The notes: generated by a model from the sequence alone, not told the origin. A DNA stretch of 64,000 nucleotides from Pseudomonas nunensis (GCF_024296925.1 NZ_CP101125.1:1738501-1802500); one strand, 5' to 3'. Positions 1 to 8,131 are shown, numbered from the stretch's first letter. Numbers and translations are program-made.

Positions 1-291
1 CTGCACCTTGTCGCGCAAGCCAAAGTGCTCCACTACATATTGGGTGTAGCGATGCAGTTCGGCCTGTTCGGCGAACATCTGCGTCCACTGGTAGGGCGCG
101 AAGGACAGCGAATACAGCGGCGAGGGCACATCGACGGCTGCACCGGGGTAGGTGTTCTGGCACCAGGTGCCACCGAAAAAGTCCCGCCGCTCCAGCAGGC
201 GAAAATCACTGATGCCTGCCTTGAGCAAATTGATCGCCGCACACTGACCGCCAAAACCGCTGCCGATGATCAACACTTGAAAGGTTTGCAT
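1..291 (-). CDS. Flavin-containing / Baeyer-Villiger-type monooxygenase, N-terminal part
   Basis: The start codon is at 289-291 on the minus strand and the frame runs open to the window edge, so only the first 97 residues are visible. A Rossmann FAD-binding motif GSGFGG lies at about residues 10-15. It is followed by the FFGGTWCQNTYPGAAVD segment typical of the FMO/BVMO group (established family knowledge). The enzyme would use FAD and NADPH to insert one oxygen atom into a ketone or other soft nucleophile; the substrate cannot be told from this fragment. Confidence 0.85.
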   Translation of the reverse strand, partial: MQTFQVLIIGSGFGGQCAAINLLKAGISDFRLLERRDFFGGTWCQNTYPGAAVDVPSPLYSLSFAPYQWTQMFAEQAELHRYTQYVVEHFGLRDKVQ

Positions 292-651
292 GGGCCTCCT
301 TTTTATCGGTGTTTATCGAACCCTCTCATCATGTATAGCCAAAGTGCACGGGCGCCGCTTCCGCTTTTGCTTTTGTAGGAGCATGGCTTGCCCGCGAAGA
401 ACGATGACGCGGTGCATCAGGTTGAACGCGTCATCGTTCTTCGCGAGCAAGCTTTGCTCCTACAGGTGAATGCGGATGACGCGGTGTTTCAGGTATACCG
501 CGTTATCGTTCTTCGCGGGCGAGCCTCGTTCCTACAGACGTCCCGGTATTCACCGCCAGCCGGTGATGGCTATTCGCCGTTGCCCTGATAGACTCCGTTC
601 ACACCCGCAACCCCCGGTGTGATCAGATTTCGGTCAGCGGTAGAGGCCTCT
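292..651. other. Intergenic region between divergent genes
   Basis: No gene is seen here. The middle is filled by REP-type inverted repeats (375-537). The rest must hold the promoters of the leftward monooxygenase gene and the rightward cyclase gene. Confidence 0.6.
375..537. repeat. REP-type inverted repeat cluster, GTAGGAGC family
   Basis: A GTAGGAGC...GCCCGCGAAGAACG arm at 375 is mirrored by CGTTCTTCGCGAGC...GCTCCTAC near 466. A third, diverged half-copy ends at 537. This is the GTAGGAGCGAGGCTTGCCCGCGAA family that recurs in this window. Confidence 0.85.
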
Positions 652-1725
652 ATGGCAAAAACGGGAGGAAAGGGACTTTCACTGGCCAGGAGGCTATACA
701 CGTCGCGAACCCTGGGGCTGGCCCTGGGATTGATGTGCGTGAGTGCGGCGATGTACCCGCTCAATCCGGCACCCTGGGTCTGGGGGCTGATGCTATTCAA
801 TGCCCTAGTCTGGCCGCATCTGGCCTACCAATGGGCCCGCCGCGCGACACTTCCTTATCACGCCGAACACCGAAACCTGTTGGTGGACGCCTTTCTCGGC
901 GGCTTCTGGGTCGTGGCCATGCAGTTCAATCCATTGCCCAGCGCCACCACCATTTCCATGATGGCGATGAACAACGTGGCCATCGGCGGCTTGCGTTTTC
1001 TGCTGGCCGGCACCGTGGCGCAAATCCTTGGGGTGGGCGTCGGCCTGCTGGTTTTCAGCCCCGCGTTTATTCCGCACACCAGTCCGTTGCAGCTCTACGC
1101 TTGCTTGCCCTTGTTGTGCCTGTATCCGCTGGCGCTGGGGTGGATCTGCTTTCGCCAGGCCATTACCCTCGGCCGGCAAAAACGTGAACTGCTGGCCCTG
1201 AGCCGCACCGACAGCCTTACCGGCCTGCTGAACCACGGCGCCTGGAAGGATCAACTGGAAGTCGAATTCCAGCGCTGTCAGAGGCAAAACCGGGGAGGGG
1301 CGATTGCACTGATCGACATCGACCACTTCAAAAGTATCAACGACACCTATGGCCACGTCGCCGGGGACATCGTCCTGCGTCAGCTGAGCAAAATGCTCAA
1401 GCAAAACCTGCGCGCGGCGGATGTCGCCGGGCGCTACGGCGGCGATGAGTTCTGCGTAATCCTCCCGGACCTGCCCCTCAACAGCGCCGCCGCCGCGATG
1501 GACGCCTTGCGCGATCGCTTCGCCACCCTCGGCTACGAGCAAAACCCGGCGCTGAAAGTCAGCTTGAGCATTGGTTTGGCGGCGTTTGACCCGGCGCACA
1601 CTGATGCGACGTTGTGGTTGAACGATGCGGATCAAGCGCTCTACGAAGCCAAGACTACCGGCAGAAATCGTGTCATTTGCTGCAGCGACGGCAAGCCACG
1701 GCATGAGTTGCTGGACTCGGTCTAA
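652..1725 (+). CDS. Membrane diguanylate cyclase (MASE2-GGDEF, AdrA/DgcC-like)
   Basis: This 357-residue protein makes cyclic di-GMP from two GTP. The N-terminal ~170 residues are hydrophobic with several predicted membrane segments and resemble the MASE2 sensor of AdrA. A GGDEF domain follows, with the catalytic RYGGDEF at about residue 261. An RxxD inhibitory site (RAAD) lies five residues before GGDEF, so product feedback inhibition is expected. I chose ATG 652 because AGAGG precedes it by five bases; an in-frame GTG at 619 would add 11 residues and has no clear ribosome site. It stands alone, so its target process (biofilm, cellulose or motility) cannot be read from context. Confidence 0.9.
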   Translation: MAKTGGKGLSLARRLYTSRTLGLALGLMCVSAAMYPLNPAPWVWGLMLFNALVWPHLAYQWARRATLPYHAEHRNLLVDAFLGGFWVVAMQFNPLPSATTISMMAMNNVAIGGLRFLLAGTVAQILGVGVGLLVFSPAFIPHTSPLQLYACLPLLCLYPLALGWICFRQAITLGRQKRELLALSRTDSLTGLLNHGAWKDQLEVEFQRCQRQNRGGAIALIDIDHFKSINDTYGHVAGDIVLRQLSKMLKQNLRAADVAGRYGGDEFCVILPDLPLNSAAAAMDALRDRFATLGYEQNPALKVSLSIGLAAFDPAHTDATLWLNDADQALYEAKTTGRNRVICCSDGKPRHELLDSV

Positions 1726-1741
1726 GCGTCTAAACCCCTCC

Positions 1742-1893
1742 CCGTAGCAGCTGTCGAGCAACGCGAGGCTGCGTTCGGCGGCGAAGCCGTCGTGAAATCA
1801 GGCAACGCGTTGCATCAGGTGGACCGCGTGCGCAGGGTTTGCGACGGCTTCGCCGCCGAACGCAGCCTCGCGTTGCTCGACAGCTGCTACGGG
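1742..1893. repeat. Long inverted repeat, GTAGCAGCTG family
   Basis: The outer arms GTAGCAGCTGTCGAGCAACG and its complement enclose a second palindromic pair (GCGGCGAAGCCGTCG / CGACGGCTTCGCCGCC). The arms are about 45 bases with a ~60-base centre. Related copies lie at 7952, 23448, 34551, 34791 and 41292. Confidence 0.85.
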
Positions 1894-2001
1894 GGGATTT
1901 TGGCTTGTAAAACGAACGGTCGGTGTCGCATCCGGTATAGAGCCTCGCGCCACACTCAGGTAGGGTTCAGGTACCCCCCGACAAGAAACAAGGATCGATT
2001 C

Positions 2002-3228
2002 ATGACGTTCAAGCTCACCAGCCTCGCCCTGACCCTCGCCCTCGGCGCTTTCGTCCCATCAGCCTTCGCCGAACCCCACAAACAAGTCCTCGCCGATTCC
2101 GAACAGTACAAGGCAGAAGCCCTGAAGCTGCTGGAAAAACTGGTCAACATCGACTCCGGTTCCGGCTATGAACCGGGCCTGACCCAAGTCCGCGACATCG
2201 CCGTCGACGAGTTGAAAAAACTCGGCTTCAGCATCGAATTGGTGCCCAACACCCCGGACAAAAGCAGCCACGTGATCGCCACGCTCAAGGGCACCGGCAA
2301 GGCAAAAATCCTGCTGATGGCGCACATGGACACCGTATTCAAGGAAGGCTCGGCCACTGAGCGTCCATTCCACATCAAGGACGGTCGCGCCTATGGGCCG
2401 GGCGTGATGGATGACAAGGGCGGCATCGTCGCCGGGATCTACGCGCTGAAAGTCCTGAAAAACCTCGACTTCAAGGACTACGCCCAAATCACCTTCCTGC
2501 TGGACGCCAGTGAGGAAAGCGGCTCGGACGTCGCCACCGACCTGATCAAGAAAACCGCCAAGGCCCACGACGTGACGCTCAACCTAGAACCGGGTCGTCC
2601 GGCGGATGGCCTGGTGGTGTGGCGCAAAGGCAGCGCCACCGCCGTGGTCGAGGTGAAGGGCAAAGCAGCCCACGCTGGTGTCGCGCCGGAACTGGGCCGT
2701 AACGCGGCAATGGAAGCCGCGCACCAGATCCTGCAACTGGGCAAACTCGGTGACGAAGCGAAAAAGACCACCATCAACTTCACCGTGCTCAAGGCCGGCG
2801 ACCGCACCAACGTGATCCCGGACCAGGCCACCGCCAAGGCCGACGTGCGCGCGGCGGTGCCGGAAGAATTCGACCGGATCGAGAAAGACCTGGCGCGGGT
2901 ATCCAAGGACAAACTGATCCCGGACACCGAAGTCACCACCACCCTGCAGCGCGGCTTGCCACCGATGCCACAAACTCCGGAATCCGACCGCTTAATGGCC
3001 ATGGCTCAGGGGATTTATGGCGAAATTGGCCGCAAGTTGACCGAAGAGGGCAGCGGCGGCGCAGCAGACGCGAGCCTCTCTGCGGGTGTGGGCACGCCGA
3101 CGCTGGATGGCTTCGGGATTGTCGGCGGCAATATTCATACGCCGGAGGAATACGCCGAGGTCGAGAGCGTGTCGCCGCGGATTTATCTGCTGTCGCGGAT
3201 GATTATGGAGTTGGCCACTAAGAATTAG
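2002..3228 (+). CDS. Exported M20-family metallopeptidase (glutamate carboxypeptidase/CPG2-like)
   Basis: A 408-residue zinc peptidase. Residues 1-22 form a signal peptide ending SAFA, so it acts in the periplasm. The first metal site is HMD at about residues 108-110, the bridging aspartate lies in GPGVMDDKGG, and the general base/ligand pair is in ASEESGS near residue 170. The length matches carboxypeptidase G2 (about 415 residues), which removes C-terminal glutamate from folates and peptides. ATG 2002 is chosen because it starts the signal peptide; the frame is open further upstream through repeat DNA only. The exact substrate is inferred from family membership. Confidence 0.88.
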   Translation: MTFKLTSLALTLALGAFVPSAFAEPHKQVLADSEQYKAEALKLLEKLVNIDSGSGYEPGLTQVRDIAVDELKKLGFSIELVPNTPDKSSHVIATLKGTGKAKILLMAHMDTVFKEGSATERPFHIKDGRAYGPGVMDDKGGIVAGIYALKVLKNLDFKDYAQITFLLDASEESGSDVATDLIKKTAKAHDVTLNLEPGRPADGLVVWRKGSATAVVEVKGKAAHAGVAPELGRNAAMEAAHQILQLGKLGDEAKKTTINFTVLKAGDRTNVIPDQATAKADVRAAVPEEFDRIEKDLARVSKDKLIPDTEVTTTLQRGLPPMPQTPESDRLMAMAQGIYGEIGRKLTEEGSGGAADASLSAGVGTPTLDGFGIVGGNIHTPEEYAEVESVSPRIYLLSRMIMELATKN

Positions 3229-3248
3229 TTAGAGACGTAGGTTTTTTG

Positions 3249-3285
3249 TGATTTGCGCAAGTATTTTTTTACTTGCGTTAAATCA
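3249..3285. other. Strong hairpin at the edge of the AT-rich island
   Basis: TGATTT and CGCAAGTA pair with TACTTGCG and AAATCA around a T-rich loop, giving about 14 base pairs with a small bulge. It sits between the convergent ends of the M20 peptidase gene and the ATPase gene. No T tract follows on either strand, so it is not a standard terminator. It may stop or stabilise transcripts, or mark the island boundary. Confidence 0.55.
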
Positions 3286-3339
3286 TAATCACAAGATATA
3301 GCCTGCGCTTTACTTGGTTTGGTTTTTTTGATGGGTGAT

Positions 3340-4692
3340 TTAGTTAGGGTTTTTAGCTAGGAAAATGGATATATTCTCAGTAAGACTCTTTATTCCCAAC
3401 TCTGTTTCTCTACAAAGGTATTCGAATATTTCAAAGTCGGTGATCAGGCGTTTCTTCATTATCTCCGCATAAAATATCTTGTCTGGCTTTTTAATATTCA
3501 TCTTTTCTATATATAAAAAATCAGGCAAGAATTTTGCGAGCATGTGATCTGAATAGATTCTTTTTTCTACGCTTTCGAAGGGTAGAAAATGCGTGCCTGG
3601 GCAATTTTTGTTATGTTTGAAAATTTCTTGATCGCCATCTAAAATTGATATTACATTGTCCGATTGTGAGAGAAATTCTTCTTTTCTGTTTAGTTTTAGG
3701 AGGGTTGTGACATTTGAACCTCCTCCTATAGAAATTATTTTGTAACGATAGAAATTACTAGGGCAATACTTGGTGATAATGAATTTAATAAATTTTTTAA
3801 GCATTTCATCTTCGGTGAGAATGTATTTGTCCCATCCGGTGAATCCAAACATTATGCTTTTTATGTAGTTGTAAGATGCGGGGATGATGTTTGCCTTTCC
3901 CTCCGTGTTGGTCATGTAGAATAACTCTGAGTCTTCAAGGGTTCTCATGATTGCAAGGGAGTGAGTCGTAAAAAGGATGTTTACACTATACATATCGCAA
4001 AATATACGCAGTCTTCTGATCAAATGGGCTTGCGCAGCTGCATCTAGCGATATGTCGATTTCATCAATAACAATCAGCTTGCATCGACTTGTTATTTTTC
4101 TGTATAGGCTAATTAAGAAAAATTCGCCGGGGCTAAGGTGGTCTTCCCGTACGTATCTGTCATCTTCAAGAGGTATGCAGTAGTATTTTGTATTTTTTAC
4201 TTTTATTTCAACAAGGTCTTCGAATTTCTGACTGGTGTAGATGTCATTAAGGAATTCGATTAGTTCTTCGGGGCGGCTGTACTGACCAAGAATAACAGCT
4301 GTTCTTATATCCTTATCTGCAGAGCTGATGCTTTGGAAGTGATTGAATCGCTGTCCGAACGGGATTGGGAGTTCGACGTCTATGGTTTGTTTTGCTATAT
4401 CCGGGATGACGGATTTACAGTTGAGGCTCTTTATCGATGTGTCGTAACTAAACACGAATTCATCGGTTCCAAGTTTGTAAATGACTTCACTTTCTTCTTT
4501 GAAAATGCCGGAAGAAGTGGTTTTGAAGAATGTGTCTGCCGAACGAAAATTAAGAATTGATTTGATAAGAGTTGTTTTGCCTACACCATTCTTACCGACA
4601 AGGCAGATAAGCATGTTTTGCTTTAAGTCTAAACTGAACACCATATGTTTGACATGTTGTATGTTCTTTAACTCGACTGACAGCTGCATCAT
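3340..4692 (-). CDS. AAA/ABC-type ATPase with TOPRIM-like C-terminus (OLD-like), partner of the reverse transcriptase
   Basis: A 450-residue protein. Walker A GKNGVGKTT is at residues 33-41, an ABC-like LSPGEFF signature near 187, Walker B LIVIDEIDIS near 207 and a TTHS switch near 243. The C-terminal third contains IISIGGGSNV and SILDGDQE, which resemble the glycine-rich and DxD parts of a TOPRIM nuclease, as in OLD-family proteins. ATG 4692 overlaps the stop of the reverse transcriptase gene, so the two are translationally coupled. Known retron and OLD systems use such an ATPase/nuclease as the toxic effector that halts phage infection; that role is inferred here. Base composition is far more AT-rich than the flanks, suggesting horizontal transfer. 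Confidence 0.82.
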   Translation of the reverse strand: MMQLSVELKNIQHVKHMVFSLDLKQNMLICLVGKNGVGKTTLIKSILNFRSADTFFKTTSSGIFKEESEVIYKLGTDEFVFSYDTSIKSLNCKSVIPDIAKQTIDVELPIPFGQRFNHFQSISSADKDIRTAVILGQYSRPEELIEFLNDIYTSQKFEDLVEIKVKNTKYYCIPLEDDRYVREDHLSPGEFFLISLYRKITSRCKLIVIDEIDISLDAAAQAHLIRRLRIFCDMYSVNILFTTHSLAIMRTLEDSELFYMTNTEGKANIIPASYNYIKSIMFGFTGWDKYILTEDEMLKKFIKFIITKYCPSNFYRYKIISIGGGSNVTTLLKLNRKEEFLSQSDNVISILDGDQEIFKHNKNCPGTHFLPFESVEKRIYSDHMLAKFLPDFLYIEKMNIKKPDKIFYAEIMKKRLITDFEIFEYLCRETELGIKSLTENISIFLAKNPN

Positions 4693-5642
4693 AGCTTGTC
4701 CGATTTGTGTAGAAACATATCCACAATTGTGGCGCCATATTTTTTTCTTAATTTATCAAGATAGCTTGGATCGATAGTGTTGTAGTAATTTAGCTGCCCT
4801 GACATCTTTTCTATGGCACTGTCCAAATCCGGTCCGGAAATTTCGTTGAATTTTTCTTTATTAGTTAAGTAAAAGTGTAATTTTACTTCAGTGTCTTTTT
4901 TGAATTTTATATCTACAGATACTTTTCCATTGGGTAGTATTACCATCCCCAATAGCTTAATTTTGTTTCCTGTTTGAGTGTGTTTGCTTTTTTTTGTATT
5001 AATCGAAAGCTTGTTGTTAGTGTGCTTGGATAAAAGGCGCTCGACATATATTTCTGCTTCGAGTATCGGTGCTTTTTCTAACGATGAAATAATTATGTCG
5101 TCGGAATATCTAGAGAGAATAAGTTTGTTCTCAATGCAGTACTTTTGCAGTTCGTTGTCAAAATTGAAAAGGCACGCGTTGCTTAGAAGTGGGGATGTGG
5201 AGAAGCCGACAGGTACGGAATTGTTAATTGTTAGGATTTTGACTATGTTGGTAATGTGGCTTTGAATGTCTGATATAGGACAGGTTTCGATGCTGTTAAG
5301 TATTGTTGATGTGACTAAGTCGGCATCGATGCTGTTGAAGAAATTTGTGATATCTGTTTGAAAAAAATATTTACTGCTAGTGTGTTTCGATACTGCATCT
5401 ACAGCGTTGACACCCTTTCTGTATGAGAAGACAACTTCATTGTTTGTATGTAGATATTCTAATAAGAAAAGACTAAGGAAGGAATGAAAGGTTTTAAGTC
5501 TTTTATTTGGTATGTAGATTTCTCTGTCATTATATATTTTTTTTTCATAAAGATCGCTAACATCTCCAGTATCAAGTTCGGGGAATTCAAACTTTCCTTG
5601 ATGCATCGCGGCTAATAGTTCTTTTAGTGGTCTTTTGTTCAT
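4689..5642 (-). CDS. Retron-like reverse transcriptase
   Basis: A 317-residue RNA-directed DNA polymerase. Motif A is QTDITNFFNSI (catalytic D97), the template-grip motif is PVGFSTSP at 144-151 and the catalytic motif C is YSDD at 179-182 (YADD in most retrons). NAVDAVSKH before motif A recalls the NAxxH element of retron enzymes, but a clear VTG motif is lacking. There is no maturase or endonuclease domain, which argues against a group II intron. The ATG overlaps the stop of the small upstream frame (ATGA), and its own stop overlaps the ATPase start. It is likely a defence reverse transcriptase; whether it makes msDNA depends on an unproven upstream RNA. Confidence 0.85.
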   Translation of the reverse strand: MNKRPLKELLAAMHQGKFEFPELDTGDVSDLYEKKIYNDREIYIPNKRLKTFHSFLSLFLLEYLHTNNEVVFSYRKGVNAVDAVSKHTSSKYFFQTDITNFFNSIDADLVTSTILNSIETCPISDIQSHITNIVKILTINNSVPVGFSTSPLLSNACLFNFDNELQKYCIENKLILSRYSDDIIISSLEKAPILEAEIYVERLLSKHTNNKLSINTKKSKHTQTGNKIKLLGMVILPNGKVSVDIKFKKDTEVKLHFYLTNKEKFNEISGPDLDSAIEKMSGQLNYYNTIDPSYLDKLRKKYGATIVDMFLHKSDKL

Positions 5643-5824
5643 TTTTTAAGCTCAAGCCAATATCGCGACAGAGACACGAATTGGACAAAATATGCCGGAA
5701 AGTAAGGCGTGACACAATACTTTCTACGAAAGCAGAAATATCCATTTTCGATGTAGTCCAAGTGTTGGGTAATGAGTTGGTACGTAGGAAATATCTGAGA
5801 ACCTGCTTCGTACACTTCGGCCAA
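5639..5824 (-). CDS. Small aromatic-rich protein coupled to the reverse transcriptase
   Basis: A frame of 61 residues from TTG 5824 ends in a TGA that overlaps the reverse transcriptase ATG, the same coupling seen between the next two genes. It is unusually rich in Tyr and Phe. The frame is open upstream to a TGA near 5845 and reads LENLRYLAEVYEAG there, a good amphipathic helix. A second frame from ATG 5888 (MPLSETRNYFSDRFLT) stops at 5838; a +1 shift between the two would give one protein of about 82 residues. No family was recognised. It is either a real small subunit, a frameshifted gene or chance coding within a leader. Confidence 0.45.
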   Translation of the reverse strand: MAEVYEAGSQIFPTYQLITQHLDYIENGYFCFRRKYCVTPYFPAYFVQFVSLSRYWLELKK

Positions 5825-5840
5825 ATAGCGTAGGTTCTCA
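5796..5840 (-). other. Hairpin at the apparent frameshift site in the reverse-transcriptase leader
   Basis: On the transcribed strand TGAGAACCTAC pairs with GCAGGTTCTCA, with one A-C mismatch in 11 pairs and a 23-base loop. The hairpin begins on the TGA that ends the ATG 5888 frame. It could act on ribosomes (frame change or coupling) or be part of a structural RNA. Confidence 0.55.
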
Positions 5841-5888
5841 AGTCAAAAAACGGTCGGAAAAGTAATTTCTTGTCTCAGAAAGAGGCAT

Positions 5889-6060
5889 ACGACGCAAGAT
5901 TTGATTGAGGTCGAAGCTGGGGGGGGGGAACGAGGGAGAAGAGAAATCGATCAAGAGTATTTACTATTTATGTGCCTCTTTAGCCATTCGCTAGAGAGGC
6001 ACACAAATGTAAAGCGGAGACTAGATACCTGTAGAGGCCAGATCTGATGACTGGAGATGC
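5889..6060 (-). ncRNA. Candidate structured leader RNA (possible msr/msd region) of the reverse-transcriptase operon
   Basis: Retron RNAs lie just upstream of their reverse transcriptase, and this non-coding stretch is in that place. It holds a strong stem-loop (5972-6002: GTGCCTCT and TAGC pair with GCTA and AGAGGCAC around a 5-base loop) and a run of ten C in the transcript (5919-5928). I could not identify the a1/a2 repeats or the branching guanosine of a true msr, so this is position-based inference. Confidence 0.3.
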
Positions 6061-6359
6061 TCCTAGTCACTGGCATGGGATGACTCTAAATCAAGCACCC
6101 ATGGAAAACAAGGCTCCGGGTAGAGTCGGTGAACAGACGGTCGGGGATCGGCTTCGTTTCCGCATAGGTCCTAGGACAGATCTTCAACTACGCACAACTT
6201 TCCAAGACCTTTCCTACAACGTACCCTATTGCCGCGTTTTGGCATCGACCCCTATAGTCTCGGCTCGCGGAAAACACCGCGAACGACCTTGGCCGGTCGG
6301 ACATCCAAAACGCATCAGCGTCATTGTTCAGGCATTTTCATGTCTGGATGTCGTGTTAT
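6061..6359. other. Non-coding stretch right of the island
   Basis: No credible gene is seen. The long plus-strand frame starting at 6047 runs on through the C4-like RNA and overlaps the DUF3077-like gene, so it is a shadow. Composition rises gradually to that of the host chromosome. This stretch should carry the promoter of the C4-like RNA. Confidence 0.45.
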
Positions 6360-6436
6360 GGCAGCTGTGCGCGGGACACCCTCGGGTGTGCCGGATTGAT
6401 GGGTGCCGGTCGGCCAACCCGTACACAGCTGCCACC
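6360..6436 (+). ncRNA. C4-like structured RNA, copy 1
   Basis: A three-way junction can be drawn by eye. The outer stem GGCAGCTGTG... pairs with ...CACAGCTGCC; an inner hairpin is ACACC/GGTGT; a second is CCGG/CCGG. The shape and the CCGGT..CCAACCCG block match my memory of the C4 antisense RNA family of phage P1 and proteobacteria. The loop CGGCCAA (6411-6417) is complementary to TTGGCCG at 6445-6451 in the leader of the following gene. A second copy at 57942-58020 has matching compensatory changes. In P1, C4 RNA blocks translation of a downstream gene in the same transcript; a similar role here is inferred. Confidence 0.72.
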
Positions 6437-6485
6437 TTTTTCGCTTGGCCGCGGACGAGAGGAAGCTCTATTTGGAGTTTTACCC

Positions 6486-6785
6486 ATGTTCGAAGTAATG
6501 CCCCGTTATCTCCCCATCGACACCCACGACGCCGAATCCCCGGTGCTCTTCATAAACACTCAAAAAGAACTCAGCGACATGGCCGCCTGTGCCATGCACC
6601 GTTTCACCGTGGTTCGCGACTTGATGGACACCTTGTCCAGCCTCAACCTCAAGGACACTTCCGATTGCGACCTGAGCCGTATCACCGAGGCAGTGCATTT
6701 GCTGACGCGTGAAGGCTGCGCTGTGCTGAATGTGATCCAGAAGCGGGCGTTGCAGCGGGAGGAGGGGTATAAGGCCACGGTTTAG
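6486..6785 (+). CDS. DUF3077-like small protein downstream of C4-like RNA
   Basis: A 99-residue soluble protein of unknown function. ATG 6486 has GGAG 8 bases upstream. It aligns without gaps over about 70 residues with the product of 57590-57883 (shared VL-I start, spaced Leu/Val, ending VI-x-x-R), so the two are paralogues. Pseudomonas genomes often carry several such genes, and the family name is from memory. Both copies here follow a C4-like RNA, suggesting tight translational control. It could be a small regulator, a phage-derived antirepressor-like factor or something else. Confidence 0.7.
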   Translation: MFEVMPRYLPIDTHDAESPVLFINTQKELSDMAACAMHRFTVVRDLMDTLSSLNLKDTSDCDLSRITEAVHLLTREGCAVLNVIQKRALQREEGYKATV

Positions 6786-6803
6786 CGGTTTAGCGGCTGA
6801 CGT

Positions 6804-6900
6804 CATCGCGAGCAAGCTCGCTCCCACAATGGATTTTTGTTGAACACACATCTTGTGATCAACGCCGAACCCTTGTGGGAGCGAGCTTGCTCGCGATGGC
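6804..6900. repeat. REP pair, GTGGGAGCGAGCTTGCTCGCGATG family
   Basis: CATCGCGAGCAAGCTCGCTCCCACA is mirrored 45 bases later. It lies between the convergent DUF3077-like and oxaloacetate decarboxylase genes. Confidence 0.9.
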
Positions 6901-6919
6901 GTCCTGCCGGCTCACGCCA

Positions 6920-7789
6920 TCACTCCTTGACGCGCATAAACTCTTCCGCCCAACGAATGTAATCCTCAGGCTGCGTGTAGGTATGCGTCAGTTCGGTCGC
7001 GCTCAGGTCCGAGGCTTGGGTGAAGATCTGACGTTGTTCGCGCAAGCTGTCGTACGTGGCTTTGATCGCCGCGAAGTATGCGCCATGCCCGTCGATGGTC
7101 ACGCGAACACCCAGTTCTGCCAGGCGTTTGTCGTCGCGCAGGGCCGGGTTGCCGTAGGTGACCAGCATCAGCGGCACGCTCAGGTGTTCGGCGATTTTTT
7201 CCAGTTGGTCGAAGTCCTGCACGCCGACCATGCAGATCCCGTCGGCCCCAGCGTTCTGGTATTGCTGGGTGCGGCTGATGATTTCCTGGATTGGCAGGAT
7301 CCCCGCGTTGGTGCGGGCGATGATTGCCATTTCACTGTCGACCCGGGCTTCCAGCGCTGCGCGAATCTTGCCGACGCCTTCGGCCACGCCGATCAGGTCG
7401 GTGGACTTGCGGCCGAATTGGGCCGGCAGCAAGGTGTCTTCGATGGTCAGCGCGGCGATGCCGGCGCGTTCGAGTTCTACGATGGTGCGCATCACGTTCA
7501 GCGCGTTGCCGTAGCCGTGGTCGGCGTCGGCGATCACCGGCAATTGGGCCACGCGGCCGATGCGGGTGGCCTGTTCGGCGAATTCGCTGAGGGTGATCAA
7601 CGCGAAGTCTGGCGCGCCCAACACCTGCAACGAGGCGACCGATCCGCCGAGAATGCCGACTTCAAAACCCAGGTCAGCGGCGATGCGCGCCGACATCGGG
7701 TCGAACACGGAAGCGGTGTGATAGCACGTGTCGGAAGCCAGCAATTGGCGAAAGTTACGGCGCAAATCTTGATGGGAAAGCCTGGACAT
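6920..7789 (-). CDS. Oxaloacetate decarboxylase (PA4872-like, PEP mutase/isocitrate lyase superfamily)
   Basis: A 289-residue TIM-barrel enzyme that converts oxaloacetate to pyruvate and CO2 with Mg2+. The sequence ([20 protein letters not shown] near the start, [27 protein letters not shown]) closely follows P. aeruginosa PA4872 as I recall it. PA4872 is the characterised decarboxylase of this superfamily. ATG 7789 is chosen because the known protein starts with an equivalent MxRxSHxxLR; the frame continues 25 codons upstream without reason. It is transcribed alone, with repeats on both sides. Confidence 0.9.
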   Translation of the reverse strand: MSRLSHQDLRRNFRQLLASDTCYHTASVFDPMSARIAADLGFEVGILGGSVASLQVLGAPDFALITLSEFAEQATRIGRVAQLPVIADADHGYGNALNVMRTIVELERAGIAALTIEDTLLPAQFGRKSTDLIGVAEGVGKIRAALEARVDSEMAIIARTNAGILPIQEIISRTQQYQNAGADGICMVGVQDFDQLEKIAEHLSVPLMLVTYGNPALRDDKRLAELGVRVTIDGHGAYFAAIKATYDSLREQRQIFTQASDLSATELTHTYTQPEDYIRWAEEFMRVKE

Positions 7790-8131
7790 ATGAGTTCCAC
7801 CACTGCATTGGAATGGAAGGGCTTGAGCAAAAGTGTCAACGCCGAAGGAACAAAAGGCTATCACGCGCGCGGGGTCAATAGGATGACGAATTTGTCGGAG
7901 AAGGAAGCAGGGTCAAAAGTTTGCGGCCGTTGGCATTCGGAAACCGTTCACCTTGTAGCAGCTGCCGAAGGCTGCGTTCGAGTGCGGAGCGCTCGCAATC
8001 CGATGTGTACAAATGATCGGGGAAAATGCCATGTAGGGTTGAAGCGAAGTCTTGGGTGTCTGTTTTGGCGGCTGCTTCGCAGCCGAACGCAGGCTTCGCC
8101 AGCTGCTACAGGGGGAGCTCGATTTCAATGG
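7790..8131. other. Intergenic region with a long inverted repeat
   Basis: Nothing gene-like is seen. The decarboxylase promoter should lie near 7800-7940; the rest is the repeat 7952-8112, just after the end of the AruG-like gene. Confidence 0.6.
7952..8112. repeat. Inverted repeat, GTAGCAGCTG family
   Basis: TGTAGCAGCTGCCGAAGGCTGCGTTCG is mirrored by CGAACGCAGGCTTCGCCAGCTGCTACA, with a ~105-base centre. Confidence 0.85.

Noticed and set aside
805..1761. 318-codon minus-strand open frame opposite the cyclase gene
   Set aside because: It is the mirror of a well supported GGDEF gene in high-GC DNA, and its translation has no domain.
6047..6712. 221-codon plus-strand open frame
   Set aside because: It runs through the C4-like RNA and overlaps the DUF3077-like gene in another frame, with no ribosome site or family features.
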